A stretch of 64,000 bases of DNA from the NCBI RefSeq assembly GCF_000091305.1, contig NC_013929.1, forward strand, positions 8,928,001 to 8,992,000, read 5' to 3'. Below are positions 26,883-35,716 of this stretch, in pieces; positions within the stretch are counted from its first letter, which is position 1; every line of letters begins with the position of its first letter. The stretch comes from Streptomyces scabiei 87.22. Its GTDB lineage: Bacteria; Actinomycetota; Actinomycetes; Streptomycetales; Streptomycetaceae. Below the pieces are notes generated by a model. It saw nothing but the letters and a program-made list of their open reading frames with translations. It did no database searches and was not told the origin of the DNA. A program made the translations under genes and the position numbers.

Positions 26883-28577
26883 TCAGATCCAGGTGTCGAG
26901 CCACATCCGGGTCTGCCAGTCGGGATACGGGATCGTGGTCCCCGTGTAGACGGGGAAGAAGTAGATGAAGTTCCACACGATGAGCAGCACGAGCGTGCCC
27001 GCCGCCACCGCTCCCCGGTGGCGGCGTTCCGCGCTCGCGCCCGGCGGACCGAGCAGGGCGCCCAGCGTCATCGCCACGGCCAGACACAGGTACGGCACGA
27101 ACACGACGGCGTAGAACGAGAACGTCGTACGGTCCTGGTACAGGAACCACGGCAGATAGCCCGCGCCCACGGCGCACAGGACGGCGCCCGCGCGCCAGTC
27201 ACGGCGCAGGGCCCACCGGAAGAGCAGATACACCAGCGCGCAGCACGCCGACCACCACAGCAGCGGCGTACCGAGCGCGACGACGGCCTGTGAGCAACCG
27301 GTGAGCGCGTGGCAGCCCGCCTCCCCGGGTTCGGGGGAGTGGTACGAGAACAGCACGGGGCGGCCGAGGACCAGCCAACTCCAGGGATTCGACTCGTACT
27401 TGTGGAACGCGTCGAGGTTCACGTTGAACCGGTACACGGCCGCCTCGTAGTGCCACAGACTGCGCAGCGGGGCCGGTATCCACGACCACACGCCGCCGCG
27501 GCCGTCCGCCCACTGCCGTCCGTAACCGCCGTCCGTCAGGAACCAGCCGGTCCACGTCGTCACATAGGTCACCACGGCCACCGGGGCGAGGGACAGCGCC
27601 GACCGGCCGAGATCCTTGCGCAGCACCGCCCGGTAGGGGTGGCGGGCCCCCGCGATCCGGCGGGCGCCGACGTCCCACAGCACGGTCAGGACCATGAAGA
27701 AGGCCAGGAAGTACAGGCCGTTCCACTTGGTCGAGGCGGCCAGACCGAGACAGACACCGGCCGCGAGCCGCCAAGGCCGCCATCCGGTCCCCGCACGGTC
27801 ACCGGTCTCCGCGTCCGGACCGGCGTGCCCGTCGCCGTCGACCGGCAGGGCCGCCGCGAGCCGGGCCCGGGAGCGGTCCCGGTCGATCAGTAGGCAGGCG
27901 AAGGCCGCCAGCACGAAGAACATGACGACCAGGTCCAGCAGGGCGGTCCGGCTCATCACGTAGTGCAGCCCGTCCACGGCCATCAGCAGGCCCGCCAGAC
28001 AGCCCAGGAACGTCGAACGGAACAGCCGGCGCCCCACCCGGCACAGCATCAGGACCGACAGCGTGCCCAGCAGGGCCGTCATGAAGCGCCAGCCGAACGG
28101 GTCGAGACCGAACATCCCCTCGCCCACGGCGATGACCCACTTGCCCGTCGGCGGGTGCGCGACGAAACTCCCGGTGTCCGAGAGGGAGATCACCTGGGGG
28201 TCGGCCAGGATCTGCGGGTCGGCGACCTTGCGGTCCGGCCAGGTGCCCTCGTAGCCGAGCCGCAGCAGGGACCAGGCGTCCTTGGCGTAATAGGTCTCGT
28301 CGAAGGCGAGTTCGTGGGGCCGGCCGAGACGCCAGAAGCGAACCGTTCCTGCCAGCAGGGCGACGAGCAGCGGCCCCAGCCACGCCATCGCCCTCGCGAC
28401 GCGGTACGCGGGCTCCGGACCGAGCCCCACCCTCTCCCAGAGCCAGGTCGACGGCTCCGGGAAGGGCGGCACCAGGCGCTCACGGGTGTCGCCGCGCGGG
28501 CGTCCGGGGTACCCGAACAGGCGCAGACGGTCGTTCCGGCCGAGGGGCGCCGTCGTCGAACGGGTGCCGTGGAGCAT
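26883..28577 (-). CDS. pmt: Dolichyl-phosphate-mannose protein mannosyltransferase (Pmt)
   Basis: A 564-residue GT-C glycosyltransferase with about 10-12 membrane helices. The acidic catalytic motif is FDETYYAKDAW after the first membrane helix, and HPPTGKWVIAVGE and SRTALLDLVVMFF match the family. The C-terminus WNFIYFFPVYTGTTIPYPDW is characteristic of actinobacterial Pmt. It transfers mannose from polyprenyl-phosphate-mannose to secreted proteins on the outer face of the membrane. In Streptomyces Pmt also affects phage infection and drug sensitivity. ATG 28577 is the first start. Whether this is the only copy in the genome cannot be told. Confidence 0.9.
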   Translation of the reverse strand: MLHGTRSTTAPLGRNDRLRLFGYPGRPRGDTRERLVPPFPEPSTWLWERVGLGPEPAYRVARAMAWLGPLLVALLAGTVRFWRLGRPHELAFDETYYAKDAWSLLRLGYEGTWPDRKVADPQILADPQVISLSDTGSFVAHPPTGKWVIAVGEGMFGLDPFGWRFMTALLGTLSVLMLCRVGRRLFRSTFLGCLAGLLMAVDGLHYVMSRTALLDLVVMFFVLAAFACLLIDRDRSRARLAAALPVDGDGHAGPDAETGDRAGTGWRPWRLAAGVCLGLAASTKWNGLYFLAFFMVLTVLWDVGARRIAGARHPYRAVLRKDLGRSALSLAPVAVVTYVTTWTGWFLTDGGYGRQWADGRGGVWSWIPAPLRSLWHYEAAVYRFNVNLDAFHKYESNPWSWLVLGRPVLFSYHSPEPGEAGCHALTGCSQAVVALGTPLLWWSACCALVYLLFRWALRRDWRAGAVLCAVGAGYLPWFLYQDRTTFSFYAVVFVPYLCLAVAMTLGALLGPPGASAERRHRGAVAAGTLVLLIVWNFIYFFPVYTGTTIPYPDWQTRMWLDTWI

Positions 28578-28862
28578 CGCGGTGAAGTAGTCCTTCGGGA
28601 GTGCGGGCGGGGCCGTGCCGGTGGCCCTCCGGCCGGGGCCGGGGGTGCGCCCGGAGGCTAGCAGGACCGATCCGGCGCGGTACGAGTGGCCGCCGGCGCC
28701 GGGGCGCCCTTCCTGCCGTGGTCGAGATCATCCCGCGGTCCGGGCCTGCGTGGCTGGGCCGTTCGCGGGTACTCGGCGTCGCATCGAAAGACCTGTCGGG
28801 CCGACGGGTACCCATGCGCAGACGGACGCGCACGGATTGCGCCCTGGAGAGGAGCGAGGGAC

Positions 28863-29426
28863 ATGGGACACGGTGGAGACGTCATCGCCGAACTGACCAC
28901 GGACCACGGCGAGGTGGAGGAGATGTTCGGCGAGATCGAGGCACTGCCGTCCGGGGATCCCCGGCGCAAGGAGTGCGTGGACAAGGTCACCATCGAACTG
29001 GTGCGTCACTCGGTCGCCGAGGAGGCGTACCTCTACCCGGCCGTCCGGGAGCACGTCCCGGACGGCGACGCGATCGCCGACCGGGAACTGGAGGACCACG
29101 CCGAGGCCGAGCGCACCCTGAAGGCCCTGGAGCGGTGCGAGGCCGACGACCCGGACTTCGATCTGCTGATCACCCAGCTGATGACCGAGATCAGGGCGCA
29201 CATCCGGGACGAGGAGGAGAACCTCTTCCCCCGGCTGCGCGCGTCCTGCTCGGCCGAGGCGCTGAACAGCCTCGGTGACAAGGTCCGCACCGCCAAGAAG
29301 ACGGCGCCGACCCGGCCCCACCCGGCGGCCCCCGACACGCCTCCGGCCAACAAGCTGCTCGCCCCCGGCATGGGCCTCGTGGACCGCATGCGCGACGCGC
29401 TGAGCGGGCGGGGGAAGGACGACTGA
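28863..29426 (+). CDS. Hemerythrin HHE-domain protein
   Basis: A 187-residue protein. The di-iron ligands of an HHE four-helix bundle are visible: TTDHGEVEE, LVRHSVAEEAYLYP, LEDHAEAE and AHIRDEEENLFP. The C-terminal 50 residues are Pro/Lys-rich and end in a short amphipathic helix. Such proteins bind oxygen or nitric oxide, or act in iron handling. GGAGCGAGGG precedes the ATG at 28863. It is monocistronic and followed by a perfect long hairpin. Confidence 0.88.
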   Translation: MGHGGDVIAELTTDHGEVEEMFGEIEALPSGDPRRKECVDKVTIELVRHSVAEEAYLYPAVREHVPDGDAIADRELEDHAEAERTLKALERCEADDPDFDLLITQLMTEIRAHIRDEEENLFPRLRASCSAEALNSLGDKVRTAKKTAPTRPHPAAPDTPPANKLLAPGMGLVDRMRDALSGRGKDD

Positions 29427-29474
29427 CACCCGTACCGTCTGCGTACCGTTTGGGGAAGGCGGTACCGGATGTAA

Positions 29475-29528
29475 GGCGAGGGGCCGGTGGAGAAACAGTT
29501 CCGACTGTTTCTCCACCGGCCCCTCGCC
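29475..29528. terminator. Perfect 25-bp hairpin
   Basis: Arms 29475-29499 and 29504-29528 pair without a mismatch around the loop TCCG. Each arm runs from GGCGAGGGGCC to AAACAGT. It follows the hemerythrin gene by 48 bp and lies between convergent reading frames, so a bidirectional terminator is the simplest explanation. The stem is longer and more perfect than usual and has no T-run. Confidence 0.8.
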
Positions 29529-29530
29529 GG

Positions 29531-29590
29531 TCAGCCGTCAGCCGTCCGGTCAGCCATCAGCCATCAGCCATCAGCCATCAGCCATCAGCG
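29531..29590. repeat. Heptamer tandem repeat (TCAGCCA)
   Basis: Five exact TCAGCCA copies at 29550-29584 are flanked by two TCAGCCG copies (29531-29544) and a partial copy. They begin right after the 25-bp hairpin and end at the stop codon of the small reverse-strand frame. Confidence 0.9.
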
Positions 29591-29764
29591 TCAGTCGTCA
29601 CCCCTGACGATGTGCGTATCGGCCCCGGCCCTCGTCACCTCGGCCCCGTCCCTCCTGTCGGCGACCGCGGGAAGGCACAGGCGCACACCCTTCCCACGCC
29701 GACGCCGGGACTTGGCCCAGCCGCTCTCGCGGACGACGAGCTTTTCGACGGTGTGCGTACTCAC
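29591..29764 (-). CDS. Possible small basic protein, 57 residues
   Basis: A GTG-started frame reading MSTHTVEKLVVRESGW, then a strongly basic AKSRRRRGKGVR, then a mixed tail ending HIVRGDD. Third codon positions are mostly G/C, as in neighbouring genes, and AGATGAGG lies just upstream of the start. An AT-richer segment (29765-29830) upstream could hold a promoter. I recognise no family. It may be a DNA-binding or regulatory peptide, or chance; homologues in other genomes would decide. Confidence 0.45.
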   Translation of the reverse strand: MSTHTVEKLVVRESGWAKSRRRRGKGVRLCLPAVADRRDGAEVTRAGADTHIVRGDD

Positions 29765-29919
29765 GACGCCTCATCTTCTTTCGGAACCCGAATCGTTTCT
29801 TCTCGCTTCGTGCGGCACGGGTTCCCGTCGGCCGAGTGCGTAAACGGCGCCGCCGCGCGCTCGGCAGGACCGCTCCTCGTGGCCGGGTACCGGCGTGCGG
29901 GGGAGGCCGTGACGGGTGT

Positions 29920-30804
29920 TCAGGGCAGGGGTGTTCCGCCGGTGGCGTTGAGGATCTCCGCCGTGATGAAACTCGCCCGCTCGGAGGCCAGGAACACATA
30001 GGCGGGCGCCATCTCGGCGGGCTGGGCCGGCCGCCCCAGCGGTGCCTGCTTGCCGAACTCCTGTGCGTCGGGAAGCGTCGCCGGGATCAGCGGGGTCCAC
30101 ACGGGTCCCGGTGCCACCGCGTTCACCCGGACGCCGTCCGTGGCCACCATCTGCGCCAGCCCCTGCGTGAACGTGACGATCGCGCCCTTGGTCATGGCGT
30201 AGTCGAGGAGGTGCGGGCTCGGCTTGTACGCCTGCACGGACGTGGTGTTGATGATCGACCCGCCCGGCGGGATGTGCGGCAGGGCCGCCCTGCACAGCCA
30301 GAACATGCCGTAGAGGTTCGTCCGTACGACCCGGTCGAACTGCTCGGTGGAGATGGCCCCGATGCCGTCCGGCTGTGACATCTGGTAGGCGGCGTTGTTG
30401 ATCAGCACGTCGATCCTGCCGAACTCGGCAACCGCCCGGTCGACCAGGGCACGGCACTGCTCCTCGTCGCGGATGTCGCAGGGGACGGCGATCGCCTTCC
30501 GCCCGGCTTCCTCGACGAGCCGGGACGTCTCCCGGGCGTCCTCGGCCTCCTCCGGCAGATGGGTGAACAGGACGTCCGCGCCCTCCCGGGCGTATGCCAG
30601 CGCCACCGCGCGGCCGATCCCGGAATCACCGCCCGTCAAAACCGCCTTGCGGTCCTCCAGCAGTCCGCTGCCCTGGTAGGACTCCTCCCCGTGGTCCGGG
30701 GGCGGGTCCATGGCGCCGGTCCATCCGGGATGCGGCTGATCCTGCTGCGGGAAGTCCGGCCGGGGGTGCCGTTCGACCGGGTTCTGCCGCTGGTCGTCGC
30801 TCAT
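29920..30804 (-). CDS. SDR-family oxidoreductase, general-stress type
   Basis: A 294-residue short-chain dehydrogenase. After a 45-residue polar N-terminal extension (typical of the YhdF/YdaD-type stress SDRs) comes the cofactor motif TGGDSGIGRA, then NNAAYQ, the catalytic Ser in INTTSVQAY and YxxxK in YAMTK. The acidic residue for NAD choice after strand 2 is not obvious. The C-terminus SFITAEILNATGG closes the fold. GGAAGGA precedes ATG 30804. The substrate is unknown; relatives act on glucose or ribitol-like polyols under stress. Confidence 0.9.
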   Translation of the reverse strand: MSDDQRQNPVERHPRPDFPQQDQPHPGWTGAMDPPPDHGEESYQGSGLLEDRKAVLTGGDSGIGRAVALAYAREGADVLFTHLPEEAEDARETSRLVEEAGRKAIAVPCDIRDEEQCRALVDRAVAEFGRIDVLINNAAYQMSQPDGIGAISTEQFDRVVRTNLYGMFWLCRAALPHIPPGGSIINTTSVQAYKPSPHLLDYAMTKGAIVTFTQGLAQMVATDGVRVNAVAPGPVWTPLIPATLPDAQEFGKQAPLGRPAQPAEMAPAYVFLASERASFITAEILNATGGTPLP

Positions 30805-30908
30805 GAGGACGGTCCTTCCTCGGTTCCCGGGGTCTCCGGACGGGGGTGCGCGATGTCTGCGTCGTCCGGGTACCCGACGTCGCCGGGCGTAACGAGGGGG
30901 CGCCGGGG

Positions 30909-31715
30909 TCAGTCCGCGGAGGGGGCCCGCTCGGTGCGCTCGGCGACGACCTCGGTGACGGCGGCGGACAGCTGTTCGCGCGTGCACGGGGGAACGGGGG
31001 CGCCCGTGCACGATTCCACGAGCTGGCGGGCCGTCCGGTGCAGCTTGGTGTTGGTGTTCTGGGAGGTCCTGACCAGGGCGTTCCAGGCCTCCACCGGACT
31101 CAGGGCGAAGGCGGCCATGAGGATGCCCCGGGCCAGGTCGATGGTGTCGCGGGTCTCCAGCGCCCGCCGCAACTGCACGACCTCCACCCTGGGGTCCGGC
31201 CCCCGATGGGGGGAGGTCGTCACGCCCGTACCACGACGGCCGTCCGCCGCGGGATGCAAGTCCGCCGCGTCCACGCCGTACGCGTCCACGCCGTCCGTGT
31301 CCGGGCCCTCCGGAGGGCCCGGAGGGCTGAACAGGGACAGGGTGTCGGTGAGCGAGAACACCCGCTGGGCCGCGGGGCTGATGCTGCGGATGGTGGCGGT
31401 CTTCGCGTGCTCCATGGCCTCCTGGCGGATGCTGAGCAGAGCGTTGAGTCCGGAGCAGTCGCAGAAGCCGACGCCGGCGAGGTCCAGGTCGATGCCCTCG
31501 GCCGAGCGGGCGAGCGAGTCACGCAGACCGCGCCGCAACTGGTCGTCCGTGCCGAGCTCCAGGTCACCGCGGACCGTGACGAGGACCCGGTGGCCGTGAG
31601 GACGGCTGCGCAGGCTGAGCGTCGGTGACGGCCGCCCGTCGGCCGGCCCGTCCGTCGGCGCGCAGCCGGGAGTCCCGGTGCTTGCCGACTCCGCGAGGGG
31701 CGCGGGCTCCGACAT
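30909..31715 (-). CDS. STAS-ANTAR fusion regulator
   Basis: A 268-residue protein joining two signalling domains. About residues 42-125 form a STAS (anti-anti-sigma) domain: VLVTVRGDLELGTDDQL and the phosphorylatable-Ser region GVGFCDCSGLNALL. A Pro/Asp-rich linker follows. About 178-240 form an ANTAR RNA-binding domain: QLRRALETRDTIDLARGILM and SPVEAWNALVRTSQNTNTKL. STAS domains are switched by anti-sigma kinases and SpoIIE phosphatases; ANTAR domains stop transcription termination at dual hairpins. The fusion could link sigma-factor partner switching to antitermination. It heads a local group of ANTAR genes. Confidence 0.82.
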   Translation of the reverse strand: MSEPAPLAESASTGTPGCAPTDGPADGRPSPTLSLRSRPHGHRVLVTVRGDLELGTDDQLRRGLRDSLARSAEGIDLDLAGVGFCDCSGLNALLSIRQEAMEHAKTATIRSISPAAQRVFSLTDTLSLFSPPGPPEGPDTDGVDAYGVDAADLHPAADGRRGTGVTTSPHRGPDPRVEVVQLRRALETRDTIDLARGILMAAFALSPVEAWNALVRTSQNTNTKLHRTARQLVESCTGAPVPPCTREQLSAAVTEVVAERTERAPSAD

Positions 31716-31848
31716 GGTTCCTCTCCTCCGGACGCTTCCGCGGGTTCTCAGCTACCAGCGTCACTCTCGCGGGAACACACGTCAAGAGATACAGGAACTC
31801 GGATTCAGGTATTCAGGTGCGCGAACTGGCAGGCGTATGATGACGTGC

Positions 31849-32196
31849 ATGGCAGGAGTACCGGAAGCGCACGCGGGATGGACGTTCATCACGAACCACG
31901 CACGGGTGCTGGCCGCCATCGCCGAGGACCGGACCGTACGTGTACGTGACATCGCCGCCCGCTGCCGGCTCACCGAGCGTGCCGTCCAGAAGATCATCGC
32001 CGATCTCGAACAGAGCGGCTTCCTGTCGCACACCCGTCAGGGGCGCGGCAACACCTACCAGATCCGGTCGGACACCGAACTGCGCCATCCCGCCGAGGCC
32101 GGCCTCACGGTGGCCTCGCTGCTGGCGCTGCTCGCCCGGGTCGAGGCGCACCGGACGGGGCCGCTCGGCGACGGCCGTCCACCGAAAGAGGCGTGA
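31849..32196 (+). CDS. Winged-helix DNA-binding protein
   Basis: A protein of about 115 residues. Residues 8-75 form a MarR/ArsR-like winged helix: HARVLAAIAEDRTVRVRDIA, then LTERAVQKIIADLEQSGFL as the recognition region, then a basic wing (HTRQGRGNTYQI). This compact type is common in Streptomyces. Start is uncertain: ATG 31837 and 31840 are in frame, and GGCAGG lies 3-6 nt before them. I use 31849 because related proteins, from memory, begin a few residues before the PEAHAGWTF motif. It diverges from the STAS-ANTAR gene. Confidence 0.75.
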   Translation: MAGVPEAHAGWTFITNHARVLAAIAEDRTVRVRDIAARCRLTERAVQKIIADLEQSGFLSHTRQGRGNTYQIRSDTELRHPAEAGLTVASLLALLARVEAHRTGPLGDGRPPKEA

Positions 32197-32316
32197 GTAC
32201 GCCACGGGGCGGGGGCCGTCGGCGCAGGTGTCCGACAGGGCGACGAAGGGGCCTGCGCCGGCTGCGGCTCGCGGTTCATGCTCGCGTCCCCGGCGCTGTG
32301 GTGGTGGCTCGGCCGC

Positions 32317-33081
32317 TCAGTCATCCCGGAGGTCCAGGGTCCGGTCGATGATCGCCCGGGCGATCTCGACGGAGGTACGGCCCTCGGCGAAGGCCCGCGC
32401 CCGTACCCGCAGCAGCGCCTCCTCGGCGCTCACCCCGAGCCGCACCATGATCATTCCGGTGGCCTGGTGCACTTCCTCTCTGTCCGACTCCGCTCCTGCC
32501 AGCCACGTCACGACCCCTTCGGGGGCGGGAGAAGCGTGGTCCAGCGCGATCACCGCCAGGGTGACGGCGTCGGCGACCAGCAGCGCCGTACGGACCTCGC
32601 CGCGGCTCGGCCTGCCGGGCGCGTCCCGGTACAGGTCGAGGGTGCCCAGGGCGCTTCCGGCCCCGGTCAGCGGCAGCGAGAACACCGCCTCCGCGCCCGC
32701 CCGGGCCGCCTGTACGGAGAACAGGGGCCAGCGACGGGTGTCCGGCACCCTGGTCAGATCGGTCGCGCACACGGGTGCGCGCAGGCGGACCGCCTCCATG
32801 CAGGGGCCCTCGCCGAGGGTGTACTGCACTTCCGCCAGCCGTGCGGCGACGCCGTCGCTGGCGCACAGCACCACGCCCAGCTCCGAGCCGTCCCCCAGGA
32901 CCGACACGGACAGTCCCGTGGCCATGGGGAGCAGCGTGACGCAGGTGCGGCAGAGCGCGGCGGGCATCTCGGGCGGAGACAGCCCGCGCACCGCGGCGAC
33001 GAGTTCATGGGCGATACGGGCGCGCTCCGGGTCCGTACCCTGATCGGCGTCCGGGCCGCCCAGCAGTTCGTCGTCGGCCAT
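32317..33081 (-). CDS. GAF-ANTAR regulator
   Basis: A 254-residue protein. A GAF domain fills about residues 20-175, including LGEGPCMEAVRLRAPV. An ANTAR domain fills about 190-250: EVHQATGMIMVRLGVSAEEA and LLRVRARAFAEGRTSVEIAR. GAF domains bind small ligands, and ANTAR binds nascent RNA to prevent termination. The start at 33081 has GGGAGG 8 nt upstream and is preferred over 33087 and 33090. No target hairpin pair was identified. Confidence 0.85.
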   Translation of the reverse strand: MADDELLGGPDADQGTDPERARIAHELVAAVRGLSPPEMPAALCRTCVTLLPMATGLSVSVLGDGSELGVVLCASDGVAARLAEVQYTLGEGPCMEAVRLRAPVCATDLTRVPDTRRWPLFSVQAARAGAEAVFSLPLTGAGSALGTLDLYRDAPGRPSRGEVRTALLVADAVTLAVIALDHASPAPEGVVTWLAGAESDREEVHQATGMIMVRLGVSAEEALLRVRARAFAEGRTSVEIARAIIDRTLDLRDD

Positions 33082-33407
33082 GACCATCACCTCCCTGGCG
33101 TCGTCACCCGGAAACGGTCCTACCGATCTCGGGACCGGGCCCGGACGCGACGGAGTGCCCGCCGCCTCCCGGTCCCGGTGTCCTGACGGTCGAGGACACC
33201 ATGGTCACTGGGTTTCCGCCGCGCGCCACGGGAAACGCCCGAGCGGGGCCCTTCCACGGCCGGATCCGTCGAAGCGAGCAGGTGTGGGGAGGCGGGGCGG
33301 GGGGACTTGGTGGGCAGACCGGATTCGGCGACGTTCCCCTGGGGGCCGGCCCGGTCAGGCTTCTCTGGTTCAGACAACGTGCCGGAGGAGCCGTCCCCCG
33401 TGACCGC
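33082..33407. other. Noncoding gap between two GAF-ANTAR genes
   Basis: About 325 bp with no supported gene or clear structure. It should contain the promoter of the GAF-ANTAR gene at 32317-33081. Confidence 0.5.
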
Positions 33408-34094
33408 CTAGGGTGCGCCCCGCTCACAGATACGCCGGGCCACCTCGCGGAGCTTTATGTTGTTCTCCTGCGAGTAGCGGCGCAGCACGTCGAACGCCTC
33501 GTCCTCGCTGACGTGGAGACTGCCCATCAGGATGCCCATGGCCTCGCCGATGAGGTGCCGGGTGGCCACGGCCCGCTCCATCTGGGCGTGTGTGCGGGCG
33601 CTGGAGAAGGCGACCGCGGCATGAGAGGCGAGCAGCCAGCCCGCCAGTTCGCTGACCTCGGTGAACGCGCCGGACGCGCGGGAGTAGAGGTTGAGGGCGC
33701 CCAGGTCCTCGTCCTCGGTGAACAGCAGAAACCCCATCATGCTGCCGACACCGAGCCGGTGTGCGGCCGGGGCGTAGGCGGGCCAGCGCGGCTGCTCGGT
33801 GGAGAGGTCGTGGATGCGGAAGACGCGTTCCCCCGTCGAAGTGTGGGCGGCGTCGAAGCACGGCCCCTCCCGCAGCCGCTCCTGCAGCCGATCGCTGTCG
33901 ACCACCAGCTGTTCCGTGGCGGCCAGCGACTCCACGGTCGAGTCGTGCAGCACGAGGATGCCGGCCGCGTCACAGCCCGCCACCAGTTCGGTGGCCGAGG
34001 CGGTGATCCGCTCCAGCGTGGCGTCGACCGACGGCTGTGCCAGCAGATCCCGCGCCATCGACGCCATCTGCCGGGCGAATCGATCCCAGTCCAC
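33408..34094 (-). CDS. GAF-ANTAR regulator
   Basis: A 228-residue protein. The GAF domain (about residues 10-165) shows LREGPCFDAAHTSTGERVFR and GALNLYSR. The ANTAR domain (about 170-225) reads ATRHLIGEAMGILMGSLHVS, then EDEAFDVLRRYSQENNIKL. It is the second GAF-ANTAR protein in 2 kb and only distantly similar to the first. A GTG start at 34094 with GGAGG 5 nt upstream is preferred over the long open extension to 34367, which is Arg/Pro-rich and low-quality. Confidence 0.85.
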   Translation of the reverse strand: MDWDRFARQMASMARDLLAQPSVDATLERITASATELVAGCDAAGILVLHDSTVESLAATEQLVVDSDRLQERLREGPCFDAAHTSTGERVFRIHDLSTEQPRWPAYAPAAHRLGVGSMMGFLLFTEDEDLGALNLYSRASGAFTEVSELAGWLLASHAAVAFSSARTHAQMERAVATRHLIGEAMGILMGSLHVSEDEAFDVLRRYSQENNIKLREVARRICERGAP

Positions 34095-34365
34095 GCCGTC
34101 CTCCGTCTCCCCGTCGCCCTGACCACCCTCGGTCCCAGCCTCGCACGCGCGCCCGCGGGAAGCCGCACATGACAGCGCCCTCCCCGGAACGTCGGCGGAT
34201 GCGTACCGTCGTTGCCCGCCCGCCTTCGTCTGCCCCCTTCGGCCGGGGCCAAGCCACCGTCCGGTGTCGCGCCGCGGGGCCGCATCCACCGGCGCGAGGT
34301 GTCCGCAGGTCGGGACGTCGCGGTTCGGGGGTGCGTCCCGCCGTGGATGTGGCACTTGGTGGAGC

Positions 34366-35565
34366 ATGGAGTGGACCGACAGGACGGTACGGGAGACACG
34401 CAGGCGCGGCGCGGCCGTCGTGACGACGCTGCGGCTGGCCTGGACGGAGCCGGGCCGGGAACGGGATCTGGTGGCGCAGGCCGGGAAGGCGGCACTGGCC
34501 GCCTGGGTGGCGTGGGCGGTGGCGGGCTGGTGGCTCGGCGCACCGATGGCGTTCGTGGCGCCGTGGGTGGCGGTCGTCCTGGTGGAGTCGACGGTCTACC
34601 GGTCGCTCGCGCACGGACTGCAGCAACTCGCGGCGATCGCGGTGGGCACGGTGCTGGCCACGGGGGTGGCGCTGGTGCTGGACACCACGCTGGTCACGAT
34701 GGCCCTGGTCCTGCCGACCGTGCTGCTGCTGGGCCAGTGGCAGCGGCTGGGCAGCCAGGGCGTGTACGCCGCCACCGGCGCCCTCTTCGTGCTGACCGGC
34801 GGTCAGGTCACCGTCGCCGCCTCGGCGGCCCGCGTCGCGGAGGCGGTCTTCGGCGCACTGGTCGGTGTCGCGGTCAACGCGCTGGTGCGGCCGCCCGTGT
34901 ACCTGCGCGACACCGCCGCCGCGCTGCGGGACGCCGCCCGCGAGGCCGGGGAGATCCTGGACGCCGTCGCGGACGGGCTGGCCGCAGGCGAGTGGAACGG
35001 GCACCACGCGGGGGAGTGGCACGAACGCGCGCTGCGCCTGGGCCGCCTGGTCGAGCAGGCGAGGTCGGCGATCGACTGGAGCCGGGAGAGCATGCGCGTC
35101 AACCCCCGGGGCCGTCGCAGGCACGGTGTCGCCGCCCCGGGAGAGGCGTACGCCGACGCGCTGGTCGTGCTCGACCAGGTGGCCGTCCACACCGCGGGCG
35201 TGACGCGCACGGTGTGGGAGACCGTGGACGAGGGCAGGGCGGCCCGGTTGGACGACGTGCTCGCCCGCCCCTACGCGGACTTCCTGCGCCGCACCGCACA
35301 CGCCGTCCGGCTGTACGGCCGCACCCGCTTCGGCCCGGGCGATCACGACGGGCCCGCCGCAACGGAGTTGCGGGATGCGGCGGACGAACTCCGGCGCACG
35401 CTCGACGAGTTCCGCCGACGGCTGCCGGGCGCCGTCGACGACGACCCCGACGCGCTCGTGACCTACGGAACGCTGCTGGCCCAGGCCCATCGCCTGGCCG
35501 ACCAGCTCGTCCAGGACCCCCACCCGGGCACCGGCCGGACGGACGGGCGAGCGCCGGGGCGGTAG
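34366..35565 (+). CDS. FUSC/aromatic-acid exporter-family membrane protein
   Basis: A 399-residue protein. Residues 40-170 contain about five hydrophobic helices (AALAAWVAWAVAGWWLG and VAPWVAVVLVESTVYRSLAH), matching the FUSC/ArAE N-terminal half. The remaining 220 residues are a soluble, helical, charged domain (DTAAALRDAAREAGEILDAV). Relatives export aromatic acids or phenolic toxins. ATG 34366 has GGTGGAG close upstream. It diverges from the GAF-ANTAR gene. Confidence 0.82.
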   Translation: MEWTDRTVRETRRRGAAVVTTLRLAWTEPGRERDLVAQAGKAALAAWVAWAVAGWWLGAPMAFVAPWVAVVLVESTVYRSLAHGLQQLAAIAVGTVLATGVALVLDTTLVTMALVLPTVLLLGQWQRLGSQGVYAATGALFVLTGGQVTVAASAARVAEAVFGALVGVAVNALVRPPVYLRDTAAALRDAAREAGEILDAVADGLAAGEWNGHHAGEWHERALRLGRLVEQARSAIDWSRESMRVNPRGRRRHGVAAPGEAYADALVVLDQVAVHTAGVTRTVWETVDEGRAARLDDVLARPYADFLRRTAHAVRLYGRTRFGPGDHDGPAATELRDAADELRRTLDEFRRRLPGAVDDDPDALVTYGTLLAQAHRLADQLVQDPHPGTGRTDGRAPGR

Positions 35566-35572
35566 CCGGTCG

Positions 35573-35634
35573 TTATCCGGTACTTATCCGGGTAGTAAAC
35601 GGTCATTGTCGATTGATACCGCTCAACTTAGGCG
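35573..35634 (+). promoter_or_regulatory. Promoter and direct-repeat region of the AAA operon
   Basis: TTATCCGG occurs at 35573-35580 and 35584-35591, exactly 11 bp apart, so on the same face of the helix, as in activator or repressor direct-repeat sites. TTGTCG (35606-35611) and TAGGCG (35629-35634), 17 bp apart, fit a vegetative promoter. The region is AT-richer than its surroundings. Transcription would start about 75 nt before the first gene of the operon. Confidence 0.45.
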
Positions 35635-35716
35635 CTGCGGATGGGGCGTCAATACCCTTCGGATACAGCGCGTCACCGAAGAGACGCAGGTCGGTCCATG
35701 TCAGCAGGGGGCATCC

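Noticed and set aside
35606..35628. HspR (HAIR) heat-shock operator before the AAA operon (TTGA...TCAA)
   Set aside because: The half-sites are only 6 bp apart, while HAIR needs a longer spacer and longer arms.
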